Origin: Thozetella sp. PMI_491
Lineage: Eukaryota > Ascomycota > Sordariomycetes > Chaetosphaeriales > Chaetosphaeriaceae
Reading direction: 5' to 3'
Length of the DNA: 64,000 nucleotides
Assembly (NCBI GenBank): GCA_021432635.1
Contig: MU270015.1
Coordinates: 2,701,641-2,765,640 of the forward strand
In this document: positions 25,253 through 37,983 of the stretch, in pieces
Position numbering within the stretch: position 1 is the first letter of the stretch
Layout of the letters: each line of letters starts with the position of its first letter
Made by a program: the position numbers and the translations under genes
Notes under the pieces: model-generated
The model's input: the letters and a program-made list of their open reading frames with translations, nothing else
The model's database searches: none
Told to the model about the DNA's origin: nothing

Positions 25253-28200
25253 TAATATATATATAAAATTAAGTTATAAAAGATCTTTATAATTACTCTT
25301 ATAAATTATATAACTAAGTTAGTTATACTTTATAATAAGATATATATATAAAATAGGTTGATTAAAGTAGTAAATATTATTAAGTCCTTATTTTTTAAGT
25401 TTAATAAGACTTAATTATATCTAGAGAAAACATTTAAAAGGAATAAGAGTCTATATATAATAAACCCTTTAAATAAATTATCTACTCTTAGTAATAGAAA
25501 TATATTTTTAATTATAATATTATTAATCCTCTATATATTATTAATAATCTATAAGTTATTATTCTTCTTCCTTATAAGAAACTATAAGTTCTTATATAAA
25601 GTATAACTCTTTTTAAAGACCTTTTAAATAATATATTCTTTAAGTATCTTAATAATCTTATCTATAAGTATTAAAGATATTAAAATTAATCTTTTCTATT
25701 AGGCTTTATATAAAATAGTTTTAATATATTATAAAGGGATAATCTTAGGGTTAATTATACTTATATCTTTAAAGTTTTATACTAATACTTTCTTTTATAT
25801 ATAAAAGATATAAATTAAAGCTTTTTATTTTTACTTAGTTAAACCTTAAATACCTTTAAGTATTTACTCTAGTTATTTTAAAGTTAACCTTAACCTTTTT
25901 TTAATTATATTAAACTTTAATATAAAAAATTTATTATAAGGTAAAGTATTACCCTTTTATTACTAGATTTTTTTCTTAACTTTAATTAGCTTATTAAGCT
26001 TTTAATAAATATTATCTTTAAAGACTAAGTTATTACTTAGTTTATTATTAATAAGATATATTTTTTTTCTCTTTCTTTTATATAATATATTAGTTTAAAG
26101 GATTATATTAAAAGGACTTTTTCCTTTTAAATTCTAGGCTATTATAAATTAACTTATATTCCTTTAATAAACTTAATAAGGCTGATGTTACTAGATTTAC
26201 CTCTTCTCTTTTATTATTTTTTCTTTAGTATAAATCCTTTTTACTAGTTTATATAGGCTAGTAAAACTAAAGACCTTTAAAGTAAGTAATAATAGACTTA
26301 TTTAATAATTTTAAGCTAGATAAATCTAATAAGCTCTTCCTCCTCTTTTACTTTTACCTACTCTAAGACTTTTTTACTAATAAGTATTTTAATATACTTA
26401 TTAGCTAATATTTTCCTAAGATATTAGCTTTTCTTTTCTAAAATAATAACTTTTTACTAGTAACTATTATATAGATAATTATATTGCTAAAAGTTATTAA
26501 TATTTTAATTATAGGTATAAAATTATAGTTAAAAGTAAGCTTTATATCTATAAAAAAAGATATCTCTAATAGTATTTTATAGCCTCTCTCTCCTAATAGG
26601 TTAATATAAAAGTAGATATTAACTTTATAGTTATTAAGCTAGACTATTTTTATTACTTTATTAAAAAAAAGATATATATCTTTATAGATAAACCTAAAGT
26701 AAGTATTAATTATTATATATAAGATCTTAAGCTTTATAATTAAGTTATAACTAATAAAATAAATCTTAGAGTTATAATCTAATAGTATTTATACCTTATT
26801 ATTATTTAAGTAATATCCTATCCTATAATAAAGTATTAAAAGGCTATAAATCTTTTACATACTTATTCTTTTAATCTAATTAGGATAAGCTTTTAATTAA
26901 AAGGATCTTAGTATATTATTATAAATTTATTAAATTTACTTTTATATATTTACTTAAGTAACTTTCTTTATTAGCTAAAAGATATTATTATATTAAAACC
27001 TACTTAATATAACCTTTATATCCTCCCCTAAGATAATTAGTATAACTATAAATTAAATATTATAGTTAAAAACTTTAATAATTAACTTACTAGCTTTTTT
27101 TATAATATTATTACTAAGGTTAACTATTAATCTTAAATTAATTATTTTCTATTCTAATAATAATCTAAGATTATAGATAAACTTAGGGCTAAGTATAATT
27201 AGATCTCCTATAAAAACTTTAAGTTTTTATTTTATAATTATATCTAATAAGACTTAAAATACCTCTTTTAATTCTTTTTTATAAGCTTCTTTATTAATTA
27301 CTAAGTTAATATTATTAATTTAAAATCTATAACTTATAAAAATACTTTTAGTTAAGATATTATTAGGCTTAAGCTAGTTAAAACTAATAGATTAGTTTAA
27401 AATTAACTTTTAGTCCTTTCTCTTTAATAATAACTACTTTAATTTCTTTCTTACCCTTATTATTACTTTTTACCTAGCTAACTCTTCTCTACTTTATAAT
27501 AATATTTACCTTAATAATAAAAGTAGTATTAACCTTAGCTATTTTTACTATTAATATCTTAGTCTAGTTATTTATTATACTTTTTTTATAAAAAGATATA
27601 TTATATTTATCTCTATTATTTTATATAATAACCTTATTAAGATTACTTATACTTATAAACTTAAGTATATTATTAATAAGTATTATAATAGATTACTTTA
27701 TAATTAAACCTATAAGGTTTTTAAATAGGCTAATCTAATAGGTTTAAACCTTATAGTCTTTATTCTTAACTAGTTATTCTTATTATATTTAAGAACTACT
27801 TATCTTAGAAAATAATATAATAAGAAATACTCTTATAATATATATTTCTTTATTTATCTTTAATACTTTATATATAATATCTAGGGGAATTTAGATATCT
27901 TATATATAAAATATATATTTTTTAATATATTATATAATCTTAATAAAATAATAGACTAAGTGATAAATATACTTATTATTATAGATTACCCTATATTTTA
28001 AGATAATATAGTTAGTCTTCTTATAGTAGAAATACTTAATATTAAGCCTTTAAAAACTCTTATAATTCTAGGCTATTACTAGGTATTTTTTAAGGTCTAG
28101 TTTATCACTATAATTAAAGATATAAGCTATAATATTTACTTAGACCCTTTTACCTTTAATTATAAATTACTATTAAAGCTTTTCTATATTAATTTTAAGT

Positions 28201-29032
28201 TAGTTAAGCTTATTTATTAAATAATTAATAATATCTAGCTTTTTTAGCCTATTATTAAATCAGGCTTTAAATACCTTAATAATAACCTTAGCAGGATTTT
28301 ACTCTTTTTAAAATAAAGGTTAGCCTTAACTAAACTATTCTTAAGTCTTTTCTTATATCTATAATAATAAATAGATCTATTAATAGTCTTATTATTCTTT
28401 AAGTTTCTTTTCCTACTTTTTTTTATTATAGTTATTAATTAAACGCTTAAGTTTATTATAAAATATATTTTAACTCTAAAAAATTAACTTATTTATACTT
28501 ATTCTTAAGATAAAATATAGCTAAGATTTTATACTTATTAAGAGCTTAATATATATATTTTATAATATATTACTCTTTATTAAGTCTAGATTTTTAACCT
28601 ATTTTAATAAGGCCTTAAAGGTTAAAAATACTCTATAAATCTTAACTATCTTATCTTTAACTAGTTTATTTTAAAACTCTTATAGATATTATTTATAAGA
28701 TAAGTAAAACTATATATCTTTAAGGTAAAACACTTTCTTTAATATCTTTTTATATTTACTATAATTATTAATATAAAGGGTTTAACCCTTAATAATATCC
28801 TTAACTTTTAAAGTATAATATTAAAGGAAGTATATCTTCTTTTTTTAAAATATAGTTAGACTTAATATATAATAAATAAAGTTAAAATTAACTAGGTAAT
28901 AAGTTATACCTATACTATTAAAGATTAATAATATTAGAGTTTTTAAGAATAATAATAACTAGCCTATCCTTTTATAATAGATAAAAGTATAAGTAAAACA
29001 ACTTTTAAGCTAGTTTAAACTAAGCTTATTAT

Positions 29033-29471
29033 TATTATAACACTAAGATCCTAAGGTTAGTATTCTTAATATATAGGGGGTTTTTTCCTAAGGTAAGAAG
29101 GGTAGAGACAAGTAAAGTATTAATTAACTAAGGGGTATAAAATCTAAAGCATAAGCTAAGGTAGCTTGAATAGATTAATTACTAAAGAGTAAAGACTAAC
29201 TGATCTATCTAGATAAAGACTATAGTCTTATATATTAGGTTGTTCTTTATAGCTTACTTTAAATCGCTAAAAGCCTAAAGCTTTTAGGTAATCTAGGAGC
29301 TCTAGGCTTACTAAGGGCTAAATACTCTATAGTAATCCTTTTTAACTAGTAGAATATCTATATAAATACCTAAGGTATTTATTAAGGGTTTTACCTGTTA
29401 TAACTACTTATAGTTAAGCACTAGGCTATATTAATAGTTATAAAAAGGTAGTTAATACCTTAGTTATAATA
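29033..29471 (-). repeat. Gypsy LTR, left (3' LTR in element sense)
   Basis: 439 bp, begins TATTATAACAC (originally TGTTACAACAC) and ends GTTATAATA (originally GTTGTAACA). It is RIP-mutated throughout; compared with the right LTR the differences I examined are transitions only, without length change. Confidence 0.9.
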
Positions 29472-29490
29472 TAAGCTCTCCCTTTTATAT
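29472..29490 (-). promoter_or_regulatory. polypurine tract of the Gypsy element
   Basis: On the minus strand a purine run (AAAAGGGAGAGC) lies directly before the 3' LTR; it primes plus-strand DNA synthesis in LTR elements. The same motif (AAAAGGAAGAGC) lies before the LTR at 39,058, which fixes the orientation of both copies. Confidence 0.7.
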
Positions 29491-32400
29491 CGATATTTTT
29501 AGCAACTTATAAGTAGGCTTATACTTATATTTATCTATTAATATATTACTAAGTTTCCCTTTCCTTTTATATTATTATATATTAATAAGATATCTAGTTA
29601 TATAAAGAAATAAAAAACTATTTTTAATAAAACTTAAAAATATTACCTTCTTACTAAATTTATTAATTAAAATAGGGTTAAGTCTAATATACTATATTCT
29701 TATTGTTTTAAAAAGGGTTTAAAGTATAAAGTAATTAATCATTTAAGAAAATACTATTATTATATTAAGTCTAGAAAATTATATAATAGCTTATTAATAG
29801 TAAATACTTATAAGTATTTTATAGTTTATAAGGGTTATACTTATTAACTTACTAATATAATAGCTTAAAACTTATTAAAATAGTCTAGGCTAAAGTATAA
29901 GAAAGAGGAGGCAGGCAAGACAATCCACCTTTAACATATAAAAGTATTAACAGTATAAAAATCTCTATTTAAAATACTTATATAGTTAGACTATTTATAT
30001 AAGTAAAAGAAACTAGTCTATTTATAAGGTAAGTAGTTATTTATTTATAGGGTTATAGGTTTAAAGAAGGATATTATTAAAGAGATATCTTTAGAGTAGT
30101 ATATTATAAGGGAAGTATAGGGTTTAAATGCCTTTAATATAATTAACTAAGAGGTAATAGGTTTTAACTTAATATTAATTAATTAGGGTTTTAATAGTAG
30201 AACTATTAAATAAGCTCTTATAAGTTTTCTAGGTGTTTACTAGGTTTTTATATATTTTTACTAGTATTATATCCTATCTACTTAACTAGGTACTTTAATC
30301 TATCTTTAGTATTATAAAAGTCTATAATATTTTTAACTTTATATTTTAGTTGCTTATTAACTTTTATATATTTGTTTAGTCTAGTGTTTTTTAATACTAA
30401 TTTAAGTAGTAAGACATAGAAAATTAGATATATCTATATTATTATAAATAGTTTTAGTTTATAAATAATCTTACTAGTTTATCTTTTAATCTAAAATAGT
30501 CTTAACTTTTTAAAGTCTAATTTATCGCTTAGTTATATTATCTTAATATTTTTTTATAAGAGGTAGATCTTATCTCTCTTTTAAAAGGTTAGTCTCTTTA
30601 ACCTTTTCTAATTAGTATATTTACTTATTTTATTATAGACAAACTCTAGTTTTTTTTTTATAAGTTTATATAAGGTTTTTAATTCTTTAACTCTTAGTCT
30701 TATTTTAAGATTTTCTTTTAAGTTAAAAGGGGTTTAATAGACTTTTAATTTAAAGTTATAGTTAGTAAAGAATAAAGATATCTTAGTTAATTCTTATCTA
30801 GTGTTATTATAGGTAAACTAGGCGATTAGTAGTAATTATACCTAATTATTTTATTTATAGTTGATATAATAATATAAATATTATTTTATAGTCTAATTAA
30901 ATCTTTTTATTTATCTATTAAACTAAGGGTAGTAAGCTATTAATAATTAGTGTTTAGTTTTAAGTTAGGCTATAAGGGCTTTTTAAAAGTTTAAGGTAAA
31001 TAATTTATCTCTGTTACTAACTAGTTCGTCTAATAGTTTATAGTTTATAATAATATTTTTTATAAATATATAAGCTAGTTCTTTAATATTACTAGCTTTT
31101 TTATATAGGATAAAATAGCTATACTTAATAAGTCTATCAGTAATTACTAGGATACTATTAAAAGATACTTTAATTAAGGGTTTTTCTAAGAGTAATAGTT
31201 TTACTATAAAATCTAAAGAGACTAAGCTCTATAACTTTTTAGGGATTAGAAAAGGTTATAATTCTTTATAGATCTTATACCGATTTACCTTACTTTTATT
31301 ATATTTATTATATTTTTTAATTACTTCTTTTATAGTTTTCTTAGCTTTAGGGAAGTTATAGGTATAGTATAATTATTTTAGAGTCTTAATAACTCTTTAA
31401 TATCTATAGGGGAGGATTTTATATAATTCTTTTACTAGGTCTTATTATAAAGTATTAGGGATATAGATCTTTTTATAGAATTAGTAGACTTTATTTTTCT
31501 TCTCTATATTTTTACTAAAGCTACTTTATATAAAGTCTATAAAGTCTTAGTTATTATAAGCTTCTTTAATTTTATTAGTCTAATTAGGGTTTAAAAAGAC
31601 TTAAAAGATAGTGTTTAACTCTTAAAGAGCCTAGCCTAGGCTTTTATCTTTTAAGACTATTAAGATACTTTATATATAAGGTTTTAGTTTTTATATATAG
31701 TCTTTTCTTTAACTAAGAGTGTCTATCCTAGTGTTTTTAGGTCCTTTTTTATATATAATTTTAAAATTAAATTTAAAGAGAAATTTAGTCTATCTAATTT
31801 GTTATTTATTAAGTTCCTTATTAGTTGTAAAATAGGTAAGGTTCTTATAATCTATATAAATAATAACTTAGTGTTATACTTTATAAAGATAAACCTTTTA
31901 TTCTTTAAGGGCTTTAATAATAGCTATTAGTTTTTTATTATATATTTAATAGTTAATTTCTACTCCTTTAAGTTTTTTTAAGAAGAAGGCAACTAGGTGT
32001 TATAGTCCTTTCTTATTATATTATCTAAGTTGTCTTTTAATTATAAAGTCTAAAGAGTTAGTTTTAACTTTATATAGTCTTACTAGGTCTAAGAGTATAA
32101 GTATAGGTTTACTTAAGATCTTTAATTTAATAGCTTTAAAGGCTTTACTAGCTTAATTATTCTACTTAAACTTAGTCTTCTTATAGATAAGCTTAGTAAG
32201 TAGTAAAGCAAGTTTACTATAGCTTTTTATAAAGCAGTAATAATAATTAGTAAATCTAAGGAAAGCTTATACTTCTTTTATTATTTTTAATAGTAGCTAG
32301 TCTTATACTACTACTACTTTCTTAAGGTTTATCCTAATAAATCTAGGGGTAATTTTAAATCCTAGGAAGATAGTTTCTTTAGTGTAAAACTTACTCTTCT

Positions 32401-35400
32401 TTAGTTTTATTAAGAGTTTAATATCTTTTAAGGCTTATAGTATAATATAAATATATTACTTATATTTTACTTTATTTTTTAAGTAGATAAGGATATTATC
32501 TAGGTAGATAATATAGAATCTATTAATATAAGGTTATAAGATATAGTTAATTATAGCTTAAAATATTACTAGGGCGTTTTATAGTTTAAAAGGTATAACT
32601 AGGTACTTATAGTGTTTATACTTAGTTTTAATTACTATTTTCTATTCTTCTCCTTTTATTATTTAGATTAAGTTATAGGCTTTTTTTAAGTTAAGGCATG
32701 TTATTATTATAGCTCTTATTAGTTAGTCTTATAGTTTAAATATTAAGGGTAATAGTCCTTTATTAAGGATAGTAATACTATTAAGTTATTAATAGTTAAT
32801 ATATAGTCTTTATTTTTTAATACTATCCTTACTTTTCTTTAGTATAAATAAGATTAGGTATTTTACTAGTAAATTTAATAGTTATATATAATCTTTCTCT
32901 AGGTTTTTATTAAGATATTATTATAAAGCTGTAAATTTCTCCTTGTCTAGTCTATAGATTTTATATAATTTAAGTTATTCTCTTGGTTTAATTAGTATAT
33001 AATAGTTAAACTAATTATACTTTAATAATCTTATATCTAATATTTTTTTAAATAATTTATTATACTTCTAGTATTCTTCTAGTATCTCGTTTAAGATTTT
33101 TATTATAAATACTTTAATAATTATTAATATCTTAAAAGTCTTTTCTATAAGCTTATTTAAGGATCTCTTATAAGTTATTCTAGAGGTTAAGTCTTTTTAA
33201 ATATCTTTAGTTTCTCTTTTTAAGATTAGTTAGGTATATTTTTTAAGTATTAGTCTAAAGAATATCTAGCTAGTTGTCTAGTTAATTCTTAGGTTATTCT
33301 TTTATAACTATAATATCCCTAGAATTAAGTGGTATAATTTAATTTCTATAATATTAAAGGTTACTTTTTTATTATATATATTATAAGCTAATATTAAGAG
33401 GGGTATAGTCTTTATTATAATATCTCTCTTTTTATACTAAGCTAGTTCTCCTTTTATAATATATAAACAATATATAAATTCTTTCTTTTTCTAAGATAAT
33501 TATAACTAGTTAATAACTCTAAGTAATATATAATTTCCTTAGGATTTATTATTAATTACTATAATAATATTATACTAATTATTAATAATAAAAGTATAGG
33601 TAAATAATCTTAAATTTAAGCTAATAATTATTATAAAAGTCTTTATCTCTAGGTTATCCTATTAACTCTTTATAAGTAATATCTATTATTTTTTATCTAG
33701 TTTTATCTTAGGGTTAGTTATAAGTATTAGCTTTTATCTATAGGTTATAGTTTATATTATATAAGGTTTTTAAGCTAGGATTTAAGTCTTATATTAATAA
33801 ATTACTTTTATATATGTTTTATAGCTTTGATTTATTCCTTTATAGTTTTTATTTATAAATTAATAAGGTCTTCTCTTATAAGAATATATCTTTATACTTT
33901 TCCTTAGTGTTATTATATAATTTTCTCTAAGTAGTAGTATAAATATATTATTAAAGTATATTATATTATGTTTAACTTATTTTTATAATATATTAGGAAT
34001 TAAAGGTTTAGCTTAAAGGTAGCTTATCTATTATATTAATCCTTTATTTCCTAATACTTTATTTCTTCTTATAAATATAAGTTATTAATTTACTATGTCT
34101 TATACTTAATAGAGAAGAAATTATACTTTAGTTTATTTATAATATATACTTTATATAATATAATATATTATATCTAAGTAATTTTTTTATAGTATCTATA
34201 TTAAGGGCTTATTTAAGGGTTATCTTAATAGTTTAGTTATTAGTTATTTTTTAAGGAGTTATAGTATAAGACTTTATCTATAAGGAATAATATATATTCT
34301 CCTTTTAAGATTAAGTTAAGTCTAATTCCTAGGTATTTTTAAACTATAAATAAGGGGGTATTATATAATTTTTTTATTAGTTTTTCTTTAATTTTTAATA
34401 GATTATTAAATTCTTTTCTTTATTACTTAAGTATATAAAAAGCAAGTTATTTATCACTTTCTTTATAAATATAAGTCCTAATAAAAGAGTTATCTAACTA
34501 TATCTTTTAAACTTCTTAGTTATTATAATATATTATTATAAGGTATTATTTAAGATAGTCTAGCTATTTAGATATAAATATTAAAATATCTAGTTCTAAA
34601 AGTTTCCCTAGTTATTATATACTAATAGGTTTTTATTTTATATATAGGGTATTATCTTTAATATATATATTATATCTAAAGTTATTTAGATTTATAAATT
34701 AATATTTTTTTTTATTTTTAAAATAATTATCATATAATTTTTATAGCTAATAGTTTAGTCTATTATCTTAATTCTTTATATATTTTAAAGATAGTAATAT
34801 ATAAAAGAGTAAATACTTTATATAATAAATATATATTATTATTTCTCTTTATTCTTAGATATAATAGACTTTTTTACTTTAGTATTTTAAGTAAGTCTTA
34901 GCTTTATTTATTTTATAAGGTTTATTTAATCTATAATATATAATTAGCTTTAATCCTTATATAGTTAGGGTTATATTATTTCTAACTAGTAGTAGTAGAT
35001 AATCTACTTCTACTATTATTTTAGGGTATAGTATAGCTTCTCTAGTTATTAATCTGCTTAAGATTATATATTATTTTAGAGATAGTTTCTTTATTAGTAC
35101 TATAGTATAAGTATTACTAAGATCTATAACGTTATAGGTTAGGTTGTTTTATATAATTATATTTAAGGTCTAAACTAGTTTATATTATACTAGATTAACT
35201 AATTATTTCTTAGGTACTAATTTCTAACCTATTTTTTTTAACTATTTATATATATTAGTATAGTGTCTTTTTCTTTAATAATTATAGTACTTAATATTCT
35301 TAAGGTCTTATTTTAGTTTTTATTATATTATATTTAAGTCTATAGGTCTTAAATATATCTTATATATTATTATTTAACAGTTCTAGTATTAATTAATAAA

Positions 35401-36363
35401 TTGTTTAGACTAGTTATTTTATTAAGGTCTTCTAGTATTAGCTAATTATTAGGGTTTTTACTATTATTTTTTTATCCTTTATTTATATAATTAGTTATTA
35501 ATATAGGTTGTTATTTCTATATATAATAAGAAATCTTTTAAGGGGTTAAGCTTTAAGACTTTGTCTTTAACTTTGCTTTTAAATCCTTAGTAAAACAGGA
35601 ATTTCTTGGTTTTATTAGTATAGTTTAAAAGTAAGTAAAGGCATTAGAATTTTACTATGTACTAGACTATTAAACCTTTTTACTTAAGTTGGTATAGGCT
35701 TTGTTCTTATTAGTATTTCTTATCTGGTTTTTAAAAGAGGGATTTTAAGGCTTATTTATATTTTATATAAGTTATAAAGATGTTATAAGTTTCTAGTCTA
35801 AGTTCTAAGGTAAATCCCTTTTTAAAAAAGTTTATAAGGTATAGTTTAAACTATACTAGTACTCTTCCCTTTAGAAATAAGTTGGTATATACTACTTTTT
35901 TATATTTGTTTTAAAAGCTATTAATATAGAAACAGTAGTAAGCTCCTACTTAAGCTAGGTAGTTTTTTAGGTGTCTATAAGTACTATTAAAAGGCTGGGG
36001 CTAGTTAAGCCTTAGCTTTTCTTGTCTTTTAATAGGGGTTGTGATAATATTAGTAACAGCATATATAGTATATAGATTACTTTTAAGTTAGGGCACTTAA
36101 GTGGTGCTAGCGTATAGTTTACTAATAAGTTTTTTCATCTGGGCAAGGTCTCTCTTTATACTAATGTATTTAGTATTGTCTCTACTGTTATTAGTGTCTT
36201 TTATTTCTTAGTTAAGGCTGTGTTAAGCAGGGGCCTTTTCCTTTTTCTTGTTAGACTTGCTAGAGTTATAGCTGCTGGTAGATGGGGTGTTTTTACTAGA
36301 TATATTGACTATAGAATGTTGTTGATTATACTTGTCTTATCCTCTGAAAGAGAGTAATTAATA

Positions 36364-36802
36364 TGTTATAATACTAAGATCCTAAGGTTAGTATTCTTAA
36401 TATATAGGGGGTTCTTTCCTAAGATAAGGAGGGTAGAGACAAGTAGAGTATTAATTAACTAAGAGGTGTAGAATCTAAAGCGTAAGCTGAGGTAGCTTGA
36501 ATAGATTAATTATTAAAGAGCAAAGGCTAACTGATCTATCTAGGTAGAGACTATGGTCTTATATACTAGGTTGCTCTTTATAGCTTACTTTAGATCGCCA
36601 AAGGCCTAGAGCTCCTAGGTGATCCAGGAGCTCTAGGCTTACTGAGGGCCAGGTGCTCCGTGGTGATCCTTCCTGACTGGCGGAACATCCGTGTGGATGC
36701 CTGAGGCATCCATCGGGGGTTCTGCCTGTCGTGACTACTTGCGGCTAAGCACTGGGCCGTGTTAGTGGTCGCGGGGAGGTGGCTGATGCCTTAGTTGTAA
36801 CA
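36364..36802 (-). repeat. Gypsy LTR, right (5' LTR in element sense), half spared by RIP
   Basis: 439 bp, begins TGTTATAATAC, ends GTTGTAACA. Its first ~220 bp is RIP-mutated like the left LTR, but from about 36,590 to 36,802 it is GC-rich and apparently unmutated, showing CG and CA dinucleotides that are lost in the left copy. Confidence 0.9.
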
Positions 36803-37755
36803 ATTATCTTTTAAAGACTCTCTTATTATAAAATAGTTTAACACTTATTAGCCTTAAATAATAGCAGTTATAGCTTTTAAGTCTTTTAACTCTAATTAAA
36901 AGGATATACTTAATAATATATAAGTATTAAGTCCTTCTATCTTAATAATATAACCCTAAGTATTTTTAAAGGATAAGATTATTATAGTTAAAGCTTAAGG
37001 TAATACTATTACCTTATAATTACCCTTACTTATAGTTTAAAGTATATCTTATAATTATACTTATACTAGTTTTATTAATATAACCTCTACTATTATTAAT
37101 AGTATTAATAGCTAAAAAAGTAGATCTTATACTAGCTTTATTAATACTATTACTAGTACTATTATTAATACTATTACTAGCACTAATAATAATATATAAA
37201 TCTATAATTAATACTATAATAATAATAGTAGTATTAATAATAATAGTAATATTAATAGTAATCTAACTAGTAATTAAAAAAGTAGAGTTTTTAATAGTAC
37301 TAGTAGTACTAATAATAATGCTATTATTAATACTATTAATATATAGACTAATAGTTAAAATAGTAATACCTAGAAAAGTAAGTCTTTTACTAGCTCCTAA
37401 TTTAAGACTTATAATAAGGATATATTTAAAGTAGCTAAAACTCTTTTCTTTAATAATATTAAGCTTATTATCTTTAGTATTATTATAATTAAAGCTTTTA
37501 TACCTTTCTTTACTTAATTACCTCTTCTCCTTTAAAGCTTTAGCTATTCTTTTATTTTCCTAGTTAATACTTCTTTCTTTTTACTTAATTATAAGCTTTA
37601 TCTAGGGGTAAAACTTCCTAGCTTATAAAAAACTAACTCTTTCCTTTTTATTATTATTTCTCCTCCCTTAATATCTCTAATATATTCTAATACTTTATCT
37701 CCTTCCTTCTCCTTAGCTTAACTAGTCTAAGTCTTACTTATTAGATTAAATAATC

Positions 37756-37983
37756 TGTTGGTTCAATACTAGGATCCCATTCCTGGGGTAAAACAAAGGG
37801 CTAAAACTGGTTCATACTGTTGGTCTGGTCTTCTCTGTATCTGGTGGAAAGCAGTCTAGGAGCTCCAGAGAGCTCTTAAATAGCTTCCATCTTGATCACG
37901 TGGTTGCTCCCCACATAGCTCCCATGGAGCTTCCAGCTCCCATATCCACAGCGAGCGAGCGCTGCGAATCTACTGTTCCAACA
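37756..37983. mobile_element. short GC-rich TGTTGG...CCAACA element, solo-LTR-like
   Basis: A ~228 bp island of normal base composition in otherwise RIP-ruined DNA. It starts TGTTGGTTC and ends TGTTCCAACA, so its ends form the TG...CA inverted pair of an LTR. It contains no coding frame. The flanking bases (TAATC and ATAAT) do not give a clean target duplication, and the two sides belong to different repeats, so it lies at a rearrangement joint. Best read as a solo LTR or a tiny non-autonomous element, either younger than the RIP around it or too short to be recognised. Confidence 0.65.

Larger units (their letters stand above)
29033..36802 (-). mobile_element. Ty3/Gypsy LTR retrotransposon, complete but RIP-killed
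   Basis: A 7,770 bp element with two direct LTRs of identical length (439 bp) and a 5 bp target duplication ATTAT at 29,028-29,032 and 36,803-36,807. It is read on the minus strand: a polypurine tract abuts the left LTR (29,472-29,490), a Gag-like start lies near 36.1-36.3 kb, the RT box reads YLDNILIY at 32,483-32,506 (YLDD expected; GAT to AAT), and an integrase tail with chromodomain lies at about 30,200-30,540, matching the plus-strand relic at 37,984-38,340. Order Gag-RT-integrase-chromodomain is that of the Ty3/Gypsy chromovirus type. No frame survives. It is inserted in the 25.3-37.8 kb unit and so is younger than it. Confidence 0.9.
25253..37755 (-). mobile_element. decayed retroelement-like unit, copy 2, split by an insertion
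   Basis: Collinear copy of 18,825-23,540. It runs to 29,032, is interrupted by the 7,770 bp Gypsy element plus a 5 bp duplication, and resumes at 36,808 (TCTTTTAAAGAC, as in the uninterrupted copy near 22,590). It ends abruptly at 37,755 where a GC-rich TGTTGG...CCAACA sequence begins. It is more RIP-mutated than copy 1. Confidence 0.6.
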
